Positions 17,048-26,138 of a DNA stretch of 64,000 nt are shown in pieces (within the stretch, counting starts at the first letter, position 1; every line of letters begins with the position of its first letter). The position numbers and the translations under genes were made by a program. The stretch comes from JBMDXK01 sp048594375 (lineage in GTDB: Bacteria > Pseudomonadota > Alphaproteobacteria > Rhizobiales > Methylopilaceae): assembly GCA_048594375.1 (NCBI GenBank), contig JBMDXK010000005.1:1-64000 (forward strand), in the 5' to 3' direction. A model generated the notes under the pieces. That model was not told where the DNA came from and made no database searches. It saw nothing but the letters and a program-made list of their open reading frames with translations.

Positions 17048-17842
17048 CTATCCATACGCCTGTTTGAGCGGTTGAAGGTGGCAGATGGTGCTGCTGTGTT
17101 CCGGCGCATAAGGCGGCATGGGGAGCGCTTCCAGACCATGCAGAATTGTTTCTGACCAGCGTTTGCTGATGCTGGTATAATAAGGGTCATCTTCATCAAT
17201 GCGGCAAACCGTTTCAAACATCATATTGCCGGTGGGAAGCACCATGACATCAATGGGCAGACTCACACCCATGTTTGAATTGATGGTGGAGGCCATGGAA
17301 ACGAGGCCGGTGCGCAAAGCCTCATAGGGCAGCGTATTAAAATGCACTGCACGATCCAGAATAGGCTTGCCGTATTTATGTTCGCCAATCTGGAAAAACG
17401 GTGTTTCGGGGGTTACTTCAATAAAGTTACCGGCGGCATAAATCTGGTAAAGGTGCATCTTGCCGCCGCGCATTTGGCCGCCCAGCAAGAAAGAGACCCC
17501 AAATCCATTGGTGGTTTTCTCTTCCAGAATTTTGCCATCAACGCGATACACTTCACGCACCGCACGACCCAGAAGTTGTGCTGCATGAAACAGAGTTGGC
17601 TGTGATGTGAGCGTATCCAGCATTCCGGTGTAGGGATTTTCCATGCCGCGGGTTACCAGAGTCATGACCGATTGGGTCACGGAAAGATTGCCCGCAGTTG
17701 CAACAGCAAGAGCATGTTCACCGGGTTTTTCAAACCGATAGAGTTTTCTGAAACAGGATATATGATCCACACCGGCATTGGTGCGTGTATCGGCCATCAT
17801 GACAAGTCCATCACGGACCAGTATGCCCAGACAATAGGTCAT
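17048..17842 (-). CDS. Anbu-type proteasome-like peptidase
   Basis: 264 residues. Begins MTYCLGILVRDGLVMMADTR; removal of Met would expose Thr as the N-terminal nucleophile, as in Ntn hydrolases. ADTRTNAGVD (Asp near residue 18) and the lysine in RKLYRF (near residue 34) match the proteasome beta-subunit/Anbu (ancestral beta subunit) family. It is clearly not HslV in length or sequence. GGGAG precedes the start at good spacing. In many bacteria Anbu is linked to an ATP-grasp protein, an alpha-E protein and a transglutaminase; none is next to it here. The cellular substrate is unknown. Confidence 0.88.
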   Translation of the reverse strand: MTYCLGILVRDGLVMMADTRTNAGVDHISCFRKLYRFEKPGEHALAVATAGNLSVTQSVMTLVTRGMENPYTGMLDTLTSQPTLFHAAQLLGRAVREVYRVDGKILEEKTTNGFGVSFLLGGQMRGGKMHLYQIYAAGNFIEVTPETPFFQIGEHKYGKPILDRAVHFNTLPYEALRTGLVSMASTINSNMGVSLPIDVMVLPTGNMMFETVCRIDEDDPYYTSISKRWSETILHGLEALPMPPYAPEHSSTICHLQPLKQAYG

Positions 17843-17919
17843 GGACGCTCCCCTAATTACATTTATCTTGATTATTATAACGCGTAACGGGAGCTATTGT
17901 TGTGTGTAATTATGAAAAA

Positions 17920-18474
17920 TTACCCAACAATAATGTGTGTCAGAGGAGACAATTTTAATAACAATCGTCGCAAGTGATTGATTTTTAATGCGATACACCC
18001 TTCTGTCGGGTGATAATTTTCACGCGCTATGTGCATGAAAATGGCGCTACCCTTGCCACGTTTGCGGGGAAAGTCGTTCCAATTTAGTTCAACAACCAAC
18101 GCATAGAGGGAATCATCGCGCCACATGTGTTCGTGGGAAGCCCCATAAGGCAGTATGACAGGCCTGTTATAATTACGATCTCTGGGTGCGTCGCACCAAC
18201 CGTCTTTGGAGCGGGTTGGCCGTACTTTTATCGGCGTTTGCGGGCGTATGCCCTGATCCTGCCGCCACCAGATACCGCGAATACGCAATACAGTGCGCGG
18301 GGTAGCGCCATCGCCTTCGCGCTTATCTGCGCGCACGCCCCCTTTGCCCAATGCACACGGAAACACCATATTTCCTGCACGCAGCACCCCTTTGCGCTGT
18401 CCTGTTCCTGGCCGTATATGCACCTGAATACGGGAAAACGTGGTTTTCTTGGTGTGTAAAGCGGTTTTATACAT
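17920..18474 (-). CDS. L,D-transpeptidase (YkuD) family protein
   Basis: About 184 residues from the ATG at 18474; upstream in-frame ATGs would run into the divergent gene. The YkuD catalytic motif is near the C-terminus: FMHIARENYHPTEGCIAL, with His and the nucleophilic Cys in the T-E-G-C pattern. The N-terminal part (RKGVLRAGNMVFPCALGKGG, then REGDGATPRT) is also typical. The family forms 3-3 peptidoglycan cross-links or anchors proteins. No signal peptide is seen with this start, which is unusual for a periplasmic enzyme; a different start or a cytosolic role is possible. Ribosome site weak. Confidence 0.8.
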   Translation of the reverse strand: MYKTALHTKKTTFSRIQVHIRPGTGQRKGVLRAGNMVFPCALGKGGVRADKREGDGATPRTVLRIRGIWWRQDQGIRPQTPIKVRPTRSKDGWCDAPRDRNYNRPVILPYGASHEHMWRDDSLYALVVELNWNDFPRKRGKGSAIFMHIARENYHPTEGCIALKINHLRRLLLKLSPLTHIIVG

Positions 18475-18522
18475 GTTAGACTCTGCGTGGTGTTGTTTCA
18501 GGCTATAGAAAGGGAGCATGGT

Positions 18523-19146
18523 ATGGCTTACACCCTCTTTATTGAGTGTGAGCATGATGTTATTCGTGCCGCCTTACAAGAACAGTGTGCAATAACGCAA
18601 GATTTTCAGCTTGCAGAGACTCACAGCGCTCGGGATGAAAATTCTGTTACGGTTTTTTATGCAGGAAAGAATGCTGTTGTGCCAGCCTCTTGGCCAGAAA
18701 GAGAGCCAGAATTTCCCGCATTGTATGTGGCTTATGGCACCGAAACCAGTGAGCCTGAGGAGTGCCATAACCTCCCTGTGAGGATTGGCGATCTGCTCAA
18801 GAATATCCGCCAGAAACAGGATGCACGTGCGCGGATTGGCGACAAGATTTTCAGCATTGGGATGTATGCTTTTCAGCCTGGCAGCCGGTTGTTATGGCGG
18901 GAAGGCGAAACAGATAAAATGCGCCTGACGGAAAAAGAAGCGGCCATGCTGCTGTATCTTTTGCAAGCCGAAGGAGAACCCGTAGGGCGCGATGCCCTGT
19001 TGCAGAATGTCTGGGGGTATCATGCCGAAGTAACAACCCATACCTTGGAAACGCATATTTATCGTTTGAGGCAGAAAATTGATTCGGAGGGACGTTATGC
19101 ACCGCTTTTAATCACCGATGCTGCGGGATACCGGCTAAATTTGTAA
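18523..19146 (+). CDS. Winged-helix (OmpR-type) transcription factor with degenerate receiver
   Basis: 207 residues from the ATG at 18523, preceded by GGGAG. The C-terminal half (~115-207) is a Trans_reg_C winged helix (LTEKEAAMLLYLLQAEGEPV ... THTLETHIYRLRQKI ... AGYRLNL). The N-terminal ~110 residues have the length of a receiver domain but lack the acidic pair, the phospho-acceptor Asp in its usual context and the conserved Lys, so phosphorylation is unlikely. Divergent from the L,D-transpeptidase gene with only 48 bases between starts, so it may regulate that gene or itself. Target unknown. Confidence 0.8.
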   Translation: MAYTLFIECEHDVIRAALQEQCAITQDFQLAETHSARDENSVTVFYAGKNAVVPASWPEREPEFPALYVAYGTETSEPEECHNLPVRIGDLLKNIRQKQDARARIGDKIFSIGMYAFQPGSRLLWREGETDKMRLTEKEAAMLLYLLQAEGEPVGRDALLQNVWGYHAEVTTHTLETHIYRLRQKIDSEGRYAPLLITDAAGYRLNL

Positions 19147-19229
19147 GTTTGTCAGCTTCGCATTAACCCTTGTTTTGCTAATATCGTTTCATCCGCACCT
19201 TTTTGCATTCTGGTGCGTTATAATCTTTC

Positions 19230-19239
19230 TGCTATAGCA
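19230..19239. repeat. TGCTATAGCA palindrome
   Basis: Perfect 10-base palindrome 21 bases before the cNMP-binding gene. It also occurs at 50788-50797 and 54433-54442, always intergenic. Confidence 0.45.
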
Positions 19240-19259
19240 AATACGGTCTGCATCGGATT

Positions 19260-19721
19260 ATGAGTCTTGCACACGACATGAGTGTCTTGGAACGCACACC
19301 CCTTCTTGGTGATCTGGGGCGTGATGCGCTGCGGCTGTTAGCTTTTTCTGCCAAGGCACAAGAGTTTCGACCCGGAGACGTGATTTTCGAGCGCAATCAG
19401 AGAGCGGATGGTGGCATTGTCATCATTTCTGGCCGCGCCGTTTTGCTTTTGCCGGATGGAAGCTCCGATAGGCAGACAGGGCCTGGTACGCTGTTTGGGG
19501 AGCGGGCGCTGATTGTAGAAACCAAAAGGCCAATTACCGTTATCGCCCGTGAGCCAACACGCGTTTTGCATATCTCACGGGAATTGTTTCATCGCATGCT
19601 TACCGAATATCCGGCTCTTGCCGCCGGATTGCACAGCCGGTTTGCCGAGCAGTTGCTCAATGACAGCCAAGCGATGGAAACAGTGCGCATCCGGTTGGAG
19701 AATATAGCACCACCCTCATAA
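19260..19721 (+). CDS. Cyclic-nucleotide-binding domain protein
   Basis: 153 residues, essentially one cNMP-binding (cap-family) beta barrel (~10-120). Seen: FRPGDVIFERNQRADGGIVI and the phosphate-binding-cassette-like stretch GPGTLFGERALI, with the FGE..AL core present. Neither a helix-turn-helix nor an ion-channel part is attached, so it is probably a stand-alone sensor subunit. The ligand could be cAMP or c-di-GMP and cannot be assigned from the cassette. It sits between the winged-helix regulator (113 bases upstream) and the convergent infA. Confidence 0.8.
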   Translation: MSLAHDMSVLERTPLLGDLGRDALRLLAFSAKAQEFRPGDVIFERNQRADGGIVIISGRAVLLLPDGSSDRQTGPGTLFGERALIVETKRPITVIAREPTRVLHISRELFHRMLTEYPALAAGLHSRFAEQLLNDSQAMETVRIRLENIAPPS

Positions 19722-19812
19722 AGCGAAGCCGTAATAAAGCGGAGCTTCCGTAAAAACGGCTGCGCGTCAACGCAATACGGAACAGCTTAAAAACTGCCCT
19801 AAAATACAAACT

Positions 19813-19855
19813 TATAGCGAAAGCATAATCATTTTAATTATGCTTTCTCGCTATA
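19813..19855. repeat. Dispersed intergenic palindrome, copy E
   Basis: TATAGCG-AAAGCATAAT and its near-complement AATTATGCTTTCTCGCTATA form a long hairpin (19813-19855). It lies between the convergent cNMP and infA genes and may work as a bidirectional terminator. The arms keep TATAGC and the loop keeps AATCATTTT, as in the other copies. Confidence 0.55.
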
Positions 19856-19916
19856 TGCTGATGGTGGCTTTATCATGCTGTAAAAACACGCCACACCTTT
19901 GATGCGGCGCTGCGCA

Positions 19917-20213
19917 TTAGCGGCGGCCACTGCCACCACTGCGGGGGCGGTTTCCACCAGCACCGCCAGCGGATGGCGGAGGTGGCCCACCGGCACCTTT
20001 ATGACGAAAGTTAATGCGACCCTTATCCAGATCGTAAGGAGTCATTTCAACGGTTACACGGTCACCAACAAGTGTTTTAATGCGGTTTTTCTTCATCCGC
20101 CCTGCCGTATAAGCTAAAACTTCATGATCGTTCTCAAGTTTTACCTTGAAGCGCCCATCGGGGAGAGCATCAACAACGACGCCTTCAAATTCGAGCAGTT
20201 CTTCCTTCGCCAT
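19917..20213 (-). CDS. infA: Translation initiation factor IF-1 with a basic Gly/Pro tail
   Basis: 98 residues from MAKEELLEFEGVVVDALPDG; the longer in-frame extension upstream is rejected because IF-1 starts MAKE. The 72-residue S1/OB fold is complete and ends RINFRHK. A 26-residue low-complexity tail rich in Gly, Pro and Arg then follows (GAGGPPPPSAGG ... GGSGRR). IF-1 binds the 30S A site with IF-2 and IF-3. The tail is beyond the usual 72 residues and could contact RNA. Confidence 0.95.
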   Translation of the reverse strand: MAKEELLEFEGVVVDALPDGRFKVKLENDHEVLAYTAGRMKKNRIKTLVGDRVTVEMTPYDLDKGRINFRHKGAGGPPPPSAGGAGGNRPRSGGSGRR

Positions 20214-20359
20214 ACTGTATTCGAGCCTTTGTTCTTTTGGCGCCTGTTCCTTATGCTGTATAGGAACCGCGGGGCGCATAAAATCTAATTTCCTGCAAGG
20301 CTTTCAGAAAAACACCGCAGGTGACATCACGTCATATAATCAATTTATGCATAAAAAGC

Positions 20360-20392
20360 AAAAAAATGTGCCTGCCCGTAATACGGACAGGC
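20360..20392 (-). terminator. Terminator of the cold-shock gene
   Basis: GCCTGCCCG (20370-20378) pairs with CGGACAGGC (20384-20392, one G-U). On the minus strand it is followed by a run of Ts (complement of 20360-20366). Confidence 0.75.
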
Positions 20393-20442
20393 TGTTTCGG
20401 TATAGGGCGCCACAATGTAACGGCGCTCTCTATAAAAAGGGC

Positions 20443-20649
20443 TTATGCAACGCGCAGGTTTACAGCAGAAGAACGGCCACGACGATCTGTTTCCAGTTCG
20501 TAGCTGATTTTCTGGCCTTCGCGAGGATGTTCAATTCCGGAACGCTCAACTGCACTGATGTGCAGGAATACATCCTGCCCACCGGCATCGGGTTGAATAA
20601 AACCGAAACCCTTTTGGGCGTTGAACCACTTAACTGTGCCGGTAGACAT
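20443..20649 (-). CDS. CspA-family cold-shock protein
   Basis: 68 residues from MSTGTVKWFNAQKGFGFIQP (ATG at 20649, GGAG eight bases upstream; an ATG four codons earlier overlaps that site). It is a single OB fold with RNP1 (KGFGFI) and RNP2 (VFLHIS). RNA chaperone that melts structure at low temperature or during growth. It lies downstream of the DEAD-box helicase gene rhlE, 111 bases apart, and a shared cold-adaptation role is plausible. A terminator follows. Confidence 0.95.
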   Translation of the reverse strand: MSTGTVKWFNAQKGFGFIQPDAGGQDVFLHISAVERSGIEHPREGQKISYELETDRRGRSSAVNLRVA

Positions 20650-20760
20650 TGTATTCTCCATAGTGTGCCTGCGGAAAAACCAGACAGGACTTGTCTTTTT
20701 TAAATAGAAGGCAATTTATGGGTTATCCCGATGCCGCATTCGGCATGGCAATAACCTCCC

Positions 20761-22131
20761 TCACGCTGCCCGGGGCGTTCGGGATCGCCGCTGTTGAGAG
20801 CGGGGCATTCCAGATTTCGAACCAGCGTGAGCCGGTTTCTCTTTGCCAACATGTCCATAACCTTTCGGCTTTTGTGGAGCATTGTTGCGCGGCTTGCTGC
20901 GTGCCACAGGTGCATTGCCTCTGCCTTGCGGCAATTCCACAGCAAACGGATGATCCGTCATTTGTGGCAGAGTTTTGGCAATGGTTTTTTCAACAGCGCG
21001 CAGCAAAGGCGTTTCATCAATTGAACACAGCGTGATGGCTTTGCCTGTAGCGCCACCGCGCGCAGTGCGGCCAATCCGGTGAACGTAGTTTTCTGCTACG
21101 TCCGGCAAATCAAAGTTTACCACATGGCTCACATCATCAATATCAATGCCGCGTGCGGCAATATCCGTTGCGACCAGCACTCTGATTTTGGAATTGCGAA
21201 ACTCTTCCAATGCCCGTTGGCGTGCGCCTTGGGATTTGTTGCCATGAATGGCTGCGGATGCAATTTCAGCTTTGAGAAGTTTATCGGTAATTTTGTTGGC
21301 GCCGTGTTTTGTGCGGGCAAACAAGATCACTTTATCCATGCTGGCATCGCCAAGAATGCGCAGTAAAAGCTGCACTTTATTGGGTTGTTCAACCGGATAG
21401 ACCACTTGTTCAATGCGGCGGTCTTCCTGACGCCAGGGAGACACTTCAACGCGCGTAGGATTACGCAGCATTTTTCCAGCCAGTTCCGCAACTTCCGAAG
21501 GCATGGTCGCTGAAAACAGCAATGCCTGACGGCGCATCGGAATTTCACCCACAATGCGGCGCACATCCTTGAGAAAGCCCATATCGAACATACGATCCGC
21601 TTCATCAATCACGATGTTTTCAACATGGTCGAGACGGATATGTTTTTGTCCCAAAAGATCAAGCAAACGGCCTGGTGTGGCAATCACAATATCAATGCCG
21701 CGCTCAAGAGCGCGAATTTGCGGATTAATGCCAACGCCGCCAACCACCACAGCGGTACGCAGGCCAAGATTTTGGCCGTAAGTGCGCACTGAATCGGCAA
21801 TTTGGATAGCCAGTTCACGGGTAGGTGCCAGAATAAGGCTGCGGGTGCATTTCGGTAATGATTTATGGGGATTTGCATATAGCCGCTGCAATAACGGCAA
21901 GGAAAAAGCCGCCGTTTTGCCCGTACCTGTCTGGGCAATACCCAGCACATCGCCACCGTCAAGAATAACGGGTATTGCTTGCGCTTGAATGGGGGTTGGA
22001 GCGGAATAGCCCTGTAATTCCAGTGTGCGGAGAAGAGGGCTGCAAAGACCGAGGGTCGAAAAAGTAACTTGCGTCAAAGGTAACCTGTAATGTGCGTTCC
22101 CACCAATAAAAGATGGTTCTGCATGTCGCAA
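20761..22131 (-). CDS. rhlE: DEAD-box RNA helicase, RhlE-like
   Basis: Up to 456 residues. Helicase motifs in order: Q motif (YSAPTPIQAQAIP), I (AQTGTGKT), Ia (PTRELAIQ), II (DEADRMFDMGF), III (SATMP), V (ATDIAARGIDI) and VI (HRIGRTARGG). The last ~70 residues are basic and Gly/Lys/Arg-rich, as in RhlE-type tails. The start is unsure: the family usually begins close to the Q motif, and a TTG at 22080 has AGG a few bases upstream. It remodels rRNA or mRNA structure. A csp gene lies downstream. Confidence 0.9.
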   Translation of the reverse strand: MRHAEPSFIGGNAHYRLPLTQVTFSTLGLCSPLLRTLELQGYSAPTPIQAQAIPVILDGGDVLGIAQTGTGKTAAFSLPLLQRLYANPHKSLPKCTRSLILAPTRELAIQIADSVRTYGQNLGLRTAVVVGGVGINPQIRALERGIDIVIATPGRLLDLLGQKHIRLDHVENIVIDEADRMFDMGFLKDVRRIVGEIPMRRQALLFSATMPSEVAELAGKMLRNPTRVEVSPWRQEDRRIEQVVYPVEQPNKVQLLLRILGDASMDKVILFARTKHGANKITDKLLKAEIASAAIHGNKSQGARQRALEEFRNSKIRVLVATDIAARGIDIDDVSHVVNFDLPDVAENYVHRIGRTARGGATGKAITLCSIDETPLLRAVEKTIAKTLPQMTDHPFAVELPQGRGNAPVARSKPRNNAPQKPKGYGHVGKEKPAHAGSKSGMPRSQQRRSRTPRAA

Positions 22132-22284
22132 ACTTTACCCTGCGCGGAGGAAAAAGCCTGTAGTACTGTAATCGTCTCGGGATGTCCTGGTTAGAATATT
22201 GGTGCAACCCAAGTAGCCAAAGCAGGCTCGCGCAACCGCGAGATAATTTATTCGCCCTCAATCTAGCTGAATATGCGGTGCGTG

Positions 22285-23001
22285 TCAATCAGACTGCAAG
22301 AGGGTGCGGAAAGAGGGGCTCCAGCCCAGCGCATCGCCTGTCGCCTGAATGTGCGGAGGCAGAGGGGCTTCTACACACAGTGCATGAGCACTTTTCTTGA
22401 GCGGCAAGACAATTCGCAGCGCATGAAGATGCAGCATTGGCCCGGCAGGGGGTGGGGGTGAAGAACCATAAATTCTATCACCAAGAATAGGCGCACCCAA
22501 GCTTGCCATATGCACGCGCAATTGATGGGTGCGGCCTGTCAGAGGATGCAGCTCCACAAGGGAGAGGCCATCTTTTTCCGCAAGCACACTGTATTCTGTG
22601 AGCGCCTGTTGGCCGTTTTCATGGTCCACCTTCATCCACCAGCCACGCACGGCAGAACGTTTGGCGAGCGGCAAATCAATCTTGCCTTCTTTTTCCGGCA
22701 AGATACCTTTGACAACAGCGATATACGTTTTCTGTGCGCGCCCACCGGAAAACAGCTTCCCCAGATCGGCTAAAGCCTGCCGATGCCTTCCCAGCACCAG
22801 ACAGCCGGATGTTTCACGATCCAGCCGGTGCGCCAAGGAAGGAGGGCGGGGCAGGCCGAATTGCAAACCCGTGAAGAGAGCTTCCAGATTAAGGCCGCCC
22901 TTTGGCCCTGCATGGACAGGAATCCCGGCAGGCTTGTTTAACACCAGCACCGAGGCATCACGATAGAGCAGCCGACTTTCAAGATCTTCAGGTTTAAGCA
23001 T
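22285..23001 (-). CDS. RluA-family pseudouridine synthase
   Basis: 238 residues, compact, with no S4 domain. Catalytic motif HRLDRETSGCLVLG with the active Asp, plus LNKPAGIPVH and GRTHQLRVHM. It converts uridine to pseudouridine in rRNA or tRNA. Absence of S4 and small size resemble RluA or TruC rather than RluC/RluD; the target base is unknown. About 150 bases of unassigned sequence separate it from rhlE downstream, and an AT-rich region lies upstream. Confidence 0.9.
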   Translation of the reverse strand: MLKPEDLESRLLYRDASVLVLNKPAGIPVHAGPKGGLNLEALFTGLQFGLPRPPSLAHRLDRETSGCLVLGRHRQALADLGKLFSGGRAQKTYIAVVKGILPEKEGKIDLPLAKRSAVRGWWMKVDHENGQQALTEYSVLAEKDGLSLVELHPLTGRTHQLRVHMASLGAPILGDRIYGSSPPPPAGPMLHLHALRIVLPLKKSAHALCVEAPLPPHIQATGDALGWSPSFRTLLQSD

Positions 23002-23306
23002 GGGTATTTATTAGGTGATTGCAGAGCAGCCGTCAAATGCCATGCTTGGCAAAACATCAATAAAAGTTCCCTAAAATATTTTTTATAATTGATATTGTAA
23101 ATTATCAAATATAAAATATTTTTATTTAATATTTTTACGGTGTTTAATAATATTATATAGTTTAACACAATCAATAGCTTGAGTAATTCTTTAGAAAGGA
23201 AATGACTGTCTCTTAATGCTAAAGGTTAATTGAAAAAACGTATTTACTGAACCATTATGGATTTTATTGACTGTTGCTGCCTGTAAGTTGCCTTGTGGAG
23301 AATTGT
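23002..23306. other. Very AT-rich divergent intergenic region
   Basis: 305 bases between the divergent RluA-family and acyl-CoA dehydrogenase genes. The section 23070-23170 is almost entirely A and T. TTAA tetramers occur but none pair at 7-base spacing. No RNA gene or clear hairpin was recognised. It probably contains both promoters. Confidence 0.4.
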
Positions 23307-25040
23307 ATGGATGTTGCTCTGCAAAGTTTGAAAGATAAGAGTTCAAGCAGAGATGAGACCGAAGATTTATTTCAGCAAGGTCAGCTTATCGAAAATATTT
23401 TGCGGAAGCTTCAAACAGAGGCAACGCTTGAATTAAGAAAAGTTATAGCGCCAGATGGCGTGATCCCTGATGTAGAAACATTGCGGACATTCAGTGCGAC
23501 AACGCATCCGTTGGTCTGGCTTGCCACCTATAGAGAGGCCATATGTGCGCTTAATTCTTGGGCAAAAGAACTTTATAATTGCGGCCGTTTCCTAGGTGCC
23601 GAAAAACTTATCTATACTATCGGAATGTCGGAATACGTTAATATCATATTCAATGGTATTCCAATGGGTGTGGTGGAAACCGCCTCCCTTTCAGACATAG
23701 GATTATCGCCAGAAACAATCGATCAATATCGTGTATTAATAATGGCTTATCCTCTCGCGCAGCCTGTGACCTATACAACCCGCGCGCAGCTTTACGAAAC
23801 AATCCGCCATTTTTTACAAGATACAACGCAACAAACGGTACCAACATGGGTTATGGGTGATGCAGGGCTTTCGCCTGCTTTGCGGAATTTCTGTCGCAAG
23901 ATTCGCACTTTCCTCCACAGCCAGGTTGAACCCTATGCACATGCGTGGCACGTGACAGACACACAGATCCCTTTGGACGTTATTGAACATTTTGCAAAGT
24001 TTGGCTTGCTGGATCTTTCCACTGGCGGCGGCAAAAAATCTTACGATCAAAGTACAGTAGTGGCAATTCTTGAAGAAATAGCTGCAACCTCTGTGACTCT
24101 GGCTTCGTATGTACGGCATCATACACTGGCAACGGAGCTTTTGCACCGCACTGCAACGCCTGAACAGAAAGAACGTTGGCTACCCCGCCTTGCATCCGGC
24201 CAGACATTGTGCGCTCTCACGTTTACAGAAATGTGTTCGGGCGCCTTGATGGAGGATCTGCGTATTCGTGCGCATCTGGAAGGCTCGCATTATCGTCTGA
24301 ACGGGTACAAAACTTGCGTGAGCAATGTAGCCCGTGCAGAATTATTGATTGTACTGGCGCGTACGCCGCACAATGCCCGTAAAGCATCCTTTTTTGTATT
24401 GGAAAAAAGCCGCACAACAGAAGACGATCCTTTTCCCACGAGCAGCGGCGGGATTAAAGGTTTAACCGGCTCGGCAGTTTATACTGCCGGGCATCGCGGC
24501 TTAGCACATTATGATTTAGCGTTCGATGGCGTGAACGTACCTGCGTATAACCTGATTGGTGGACTGGAAAACCATGGCGAGCGGCAATTGATCCAGATAC
24601 AGGAGCAGGATTGTCTGAATGCGGCTGCTCAATCGGTCGGTGCAGGCAGGGCCGCATTGGAAGCCACGCTTCGCGCACTGGCAGAGCGTGAAATTTTTGA
24701 AAAAGACCGCACAATGACAAGCCGTGAGAAAAACAAAGTGGCGCTCATGGCAACCCATCTGATGATTGCCCGTCAGTTGTGCCGCGTCACGGCGCAATCC
24801 AGACAGGGGGATTGCCGCGGCTATATTCGGGCGGGTATGGCGAAATTGCTGGCTTCCCGCGCGGCATGGCTTTGCGCGGATGTTGCCCTGCAAATTCAAG
24901 GCAGTGCCGGCATTACTCTGGATAACGTTGTATCCCGTTTGTGGGTGGATGCCCGCACAACCGGCCTGATGGAATGTCCGGCAGAATTTATCTGCCAGCG
25001 TTTGCTGGAAGGCAATCCCTTGGATGACCCAACGCTATAG
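23307..25040 (+). CDS. Acyl-CoA dehydrogenase family protein
   Basis: 577 residues from the ATG at 23307 (GGAG eight bases upstream). FAD-dependent alpha-beta oxidation enzyme. The ACAD fold spans ~190-570: N-terminal helical domain, central beta domain (CALTFTEMCSGALMEDLRIRA), and C-terminal helices ending GSAGITLDNVVSRLWVDART then LMECPAEF, where the Glu is at the usual catalytic position. The N-terminal ~190 residues resemble the extended ACAD class seen in bacterial long-chain or DNA-alkylation-response AidB-like proteins; the exact substrate is not clear. It stands alone and converges on ftsX. Confidence 0.85.
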   Translation: MDVALQSLKDKSSSRDETEDLFQQGQLIENILRKLQTEATLELRKVIAPDGVIPDVETLRTFSATTHPLVWLATYREAICALNSWAKELYNCGRFLGAEKLIYTIGMSEYVNIIFNGIPMGVVETASLSDIGLSPETIDQYRVLIMAYPLAQPVTYTTRAQLYETIRHFLQDTTQQTVPTWVMGDAGLSPALRNFCRKIRTFLHSQVEPYAHAWHVTDTQIPLDVIEHFAKFGLLDLSTGGGKKSYDQSTVVAILEEIAATSVTLASYVRHHTLATELLHRTATPEQKERWLPRLASGQTLCALTFTEMCSGALMEDLRIRAHLEGSHYRLNGYKTCVSNVARAELLIVLARTPHNARKASFFVLEKSRTTEDDPFPTSSGGIKGLTGSAVYTAGHRGLAHYDLAFDGVNVPAYNLIGGLENHGERQLIQIQEQDCLNAAAQSVGAGRAALEATLRALAEREIFEKDRTMTSREKNKVALMATHLMIARQLCRVTAQSRQGDCRGYIRAGMAKLLASRAAWLCADVALQIQGSAGITLDNVVSRLWVDARTTGLMECPAEFICQRLLEGNPLDDPTL

Positions 25041-25098
25041 CGGCTGCTGCCAATAAAACTGATCCCTTTATCTGCCTCAAGCGATACTGTGAAAGATG

Positions 25099-26073
25099 TT
25101 ATGGCATACTGCGCAAATGTGCCATGACCACAAAACGGGATGTGAGCGCTGTCAAAAAAGATACAAAGATGACAATGGCCAGAATACCGCCATAGCCAAC
25201 ACCGCCAATATTTACCTGCCCTAATAATGCTTGATTGGCGTTTTCGAGCCCCGCAGGGTTTCGGTTCCAGAGCCATCCCGCCAACAAGAAAACGGCAACG
25301 GCCAAACCGCCACCCAGCAAGCTGCCTTTTAAGCCAAAGCTTAAAAAGCGCCGTTCAAAAGCCCGCGCTATGTAGCTGTCTTTTGCACCCACCACATGCA
25401 AAACACTCACAATATCATTATTACCTGCCATGGCACCACGGGTGGCAAACAGCACACTTAAAGCGGTAGCCACCAGCACCAGCACGACAACCGTAAGACC
25501 TGCAATCACAAAGTTCCAGCCCACCGCGCGTAATTTATCCATCCAGAGGCGGTGGTCATCCAGTGATGCAGTAGGTACAGCCTGTTTAAGGTCGGCCTGA
25601 AGTTTAGCCCAATCCACCAAGGCATCATCATCAACCTGAATAACAATCAGCCGCGGCGTAGGCAGATTATCAAGCGAAAAGCCTTTGCCGAGCCATGGCT
25701 CCAGCAAGGCGCCGATTTCGGTATCCGATAAGGCGTTTGTTTCCCGAATGCCCTTCACTTTTTTGATGAGAGCCTGTGCTTGCGTGACATCGTCATCAAT
25801 GTTGCGTCCTCCACGGGGCATGACCTGTACTGTGACTTCTCTGGCAACCTGTGTCTCCCAATTTTGCGCTGTGGTATGGACAACATCCACCGCACCAATG
25901 CTCAAGGCGGCCAGAAACGTCATGATGGTAATCACCATAATAAGAGCATGACCCGCGATGGTTTCCGTGGGAACAATGGAGGCGGGTTTATGAGGCCGTA
26001 CAGGCACCGGCCATTTGAGCAGCCGGTAGATAAGAACTTGCAGTCTGTAGGGGAGGAGATTGATGAAAATCAT
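25099..26073 (-). CDS. ftsX: Cell division protein FtsX
   Basis: About 324 residues. Start ATG 26073 with AAGGA nine bases before; an upstream start ten codons earlier is less supported. Four membrane segments: one near the N-terminus (ALIMVITIMTFLAALSIGAV) and three in the C-terminal half. Between them lies a ~120-residue extracytoplasmic domain, as in FtsX. Together with FtsE it forms the ABC-type complex that activates septal peptidoglycan hydrolases. FtsE and FtsX genes normally abut or overlap; here a 236-base gap with a palindromic repeat separates them. Confidence 0.92.
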   Translation of the reverse strand: MIFINLLPYRLQVLIYRLLKWPVPVRPHKPASIVPTETIAGHALIMVITIMTFLAALSIGAVDVVHTTAQNWETQVAREVTVQVMPRGGRNIDDDVTQAQALIKKVKGIRETNALSDTEIGALLEPWLGKGFSLDNLPTPRLIVIQVDDDALVDWAKLQADLKQAVPTASLDDHRLWMDKLRAVGWNFVIAGLTVVVLVLVATALSVLFATRGAMAGNNDIVSVLHVVGAKDSYIARAFERRFLSFGLKGSLLGGGLAVAVFLLAGWLWNRNPAGLENANQALLGQVNIGGVGYGGILAIVIFVSFLTALTSRFVVMAHLRSMP

Positions 26074-26138
26074 CAGTCTTGTTTCCTTAAAACATATGGC
26101 CACAGTATAACGTGGTGAGACAAAACATAGTATAAGAC

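Noticed and set aside
22132..22284. Possible small RNA between rhlE and the RluA-family gene
   Set aside because: No strong hairpin with T tail or promoter could be seen.
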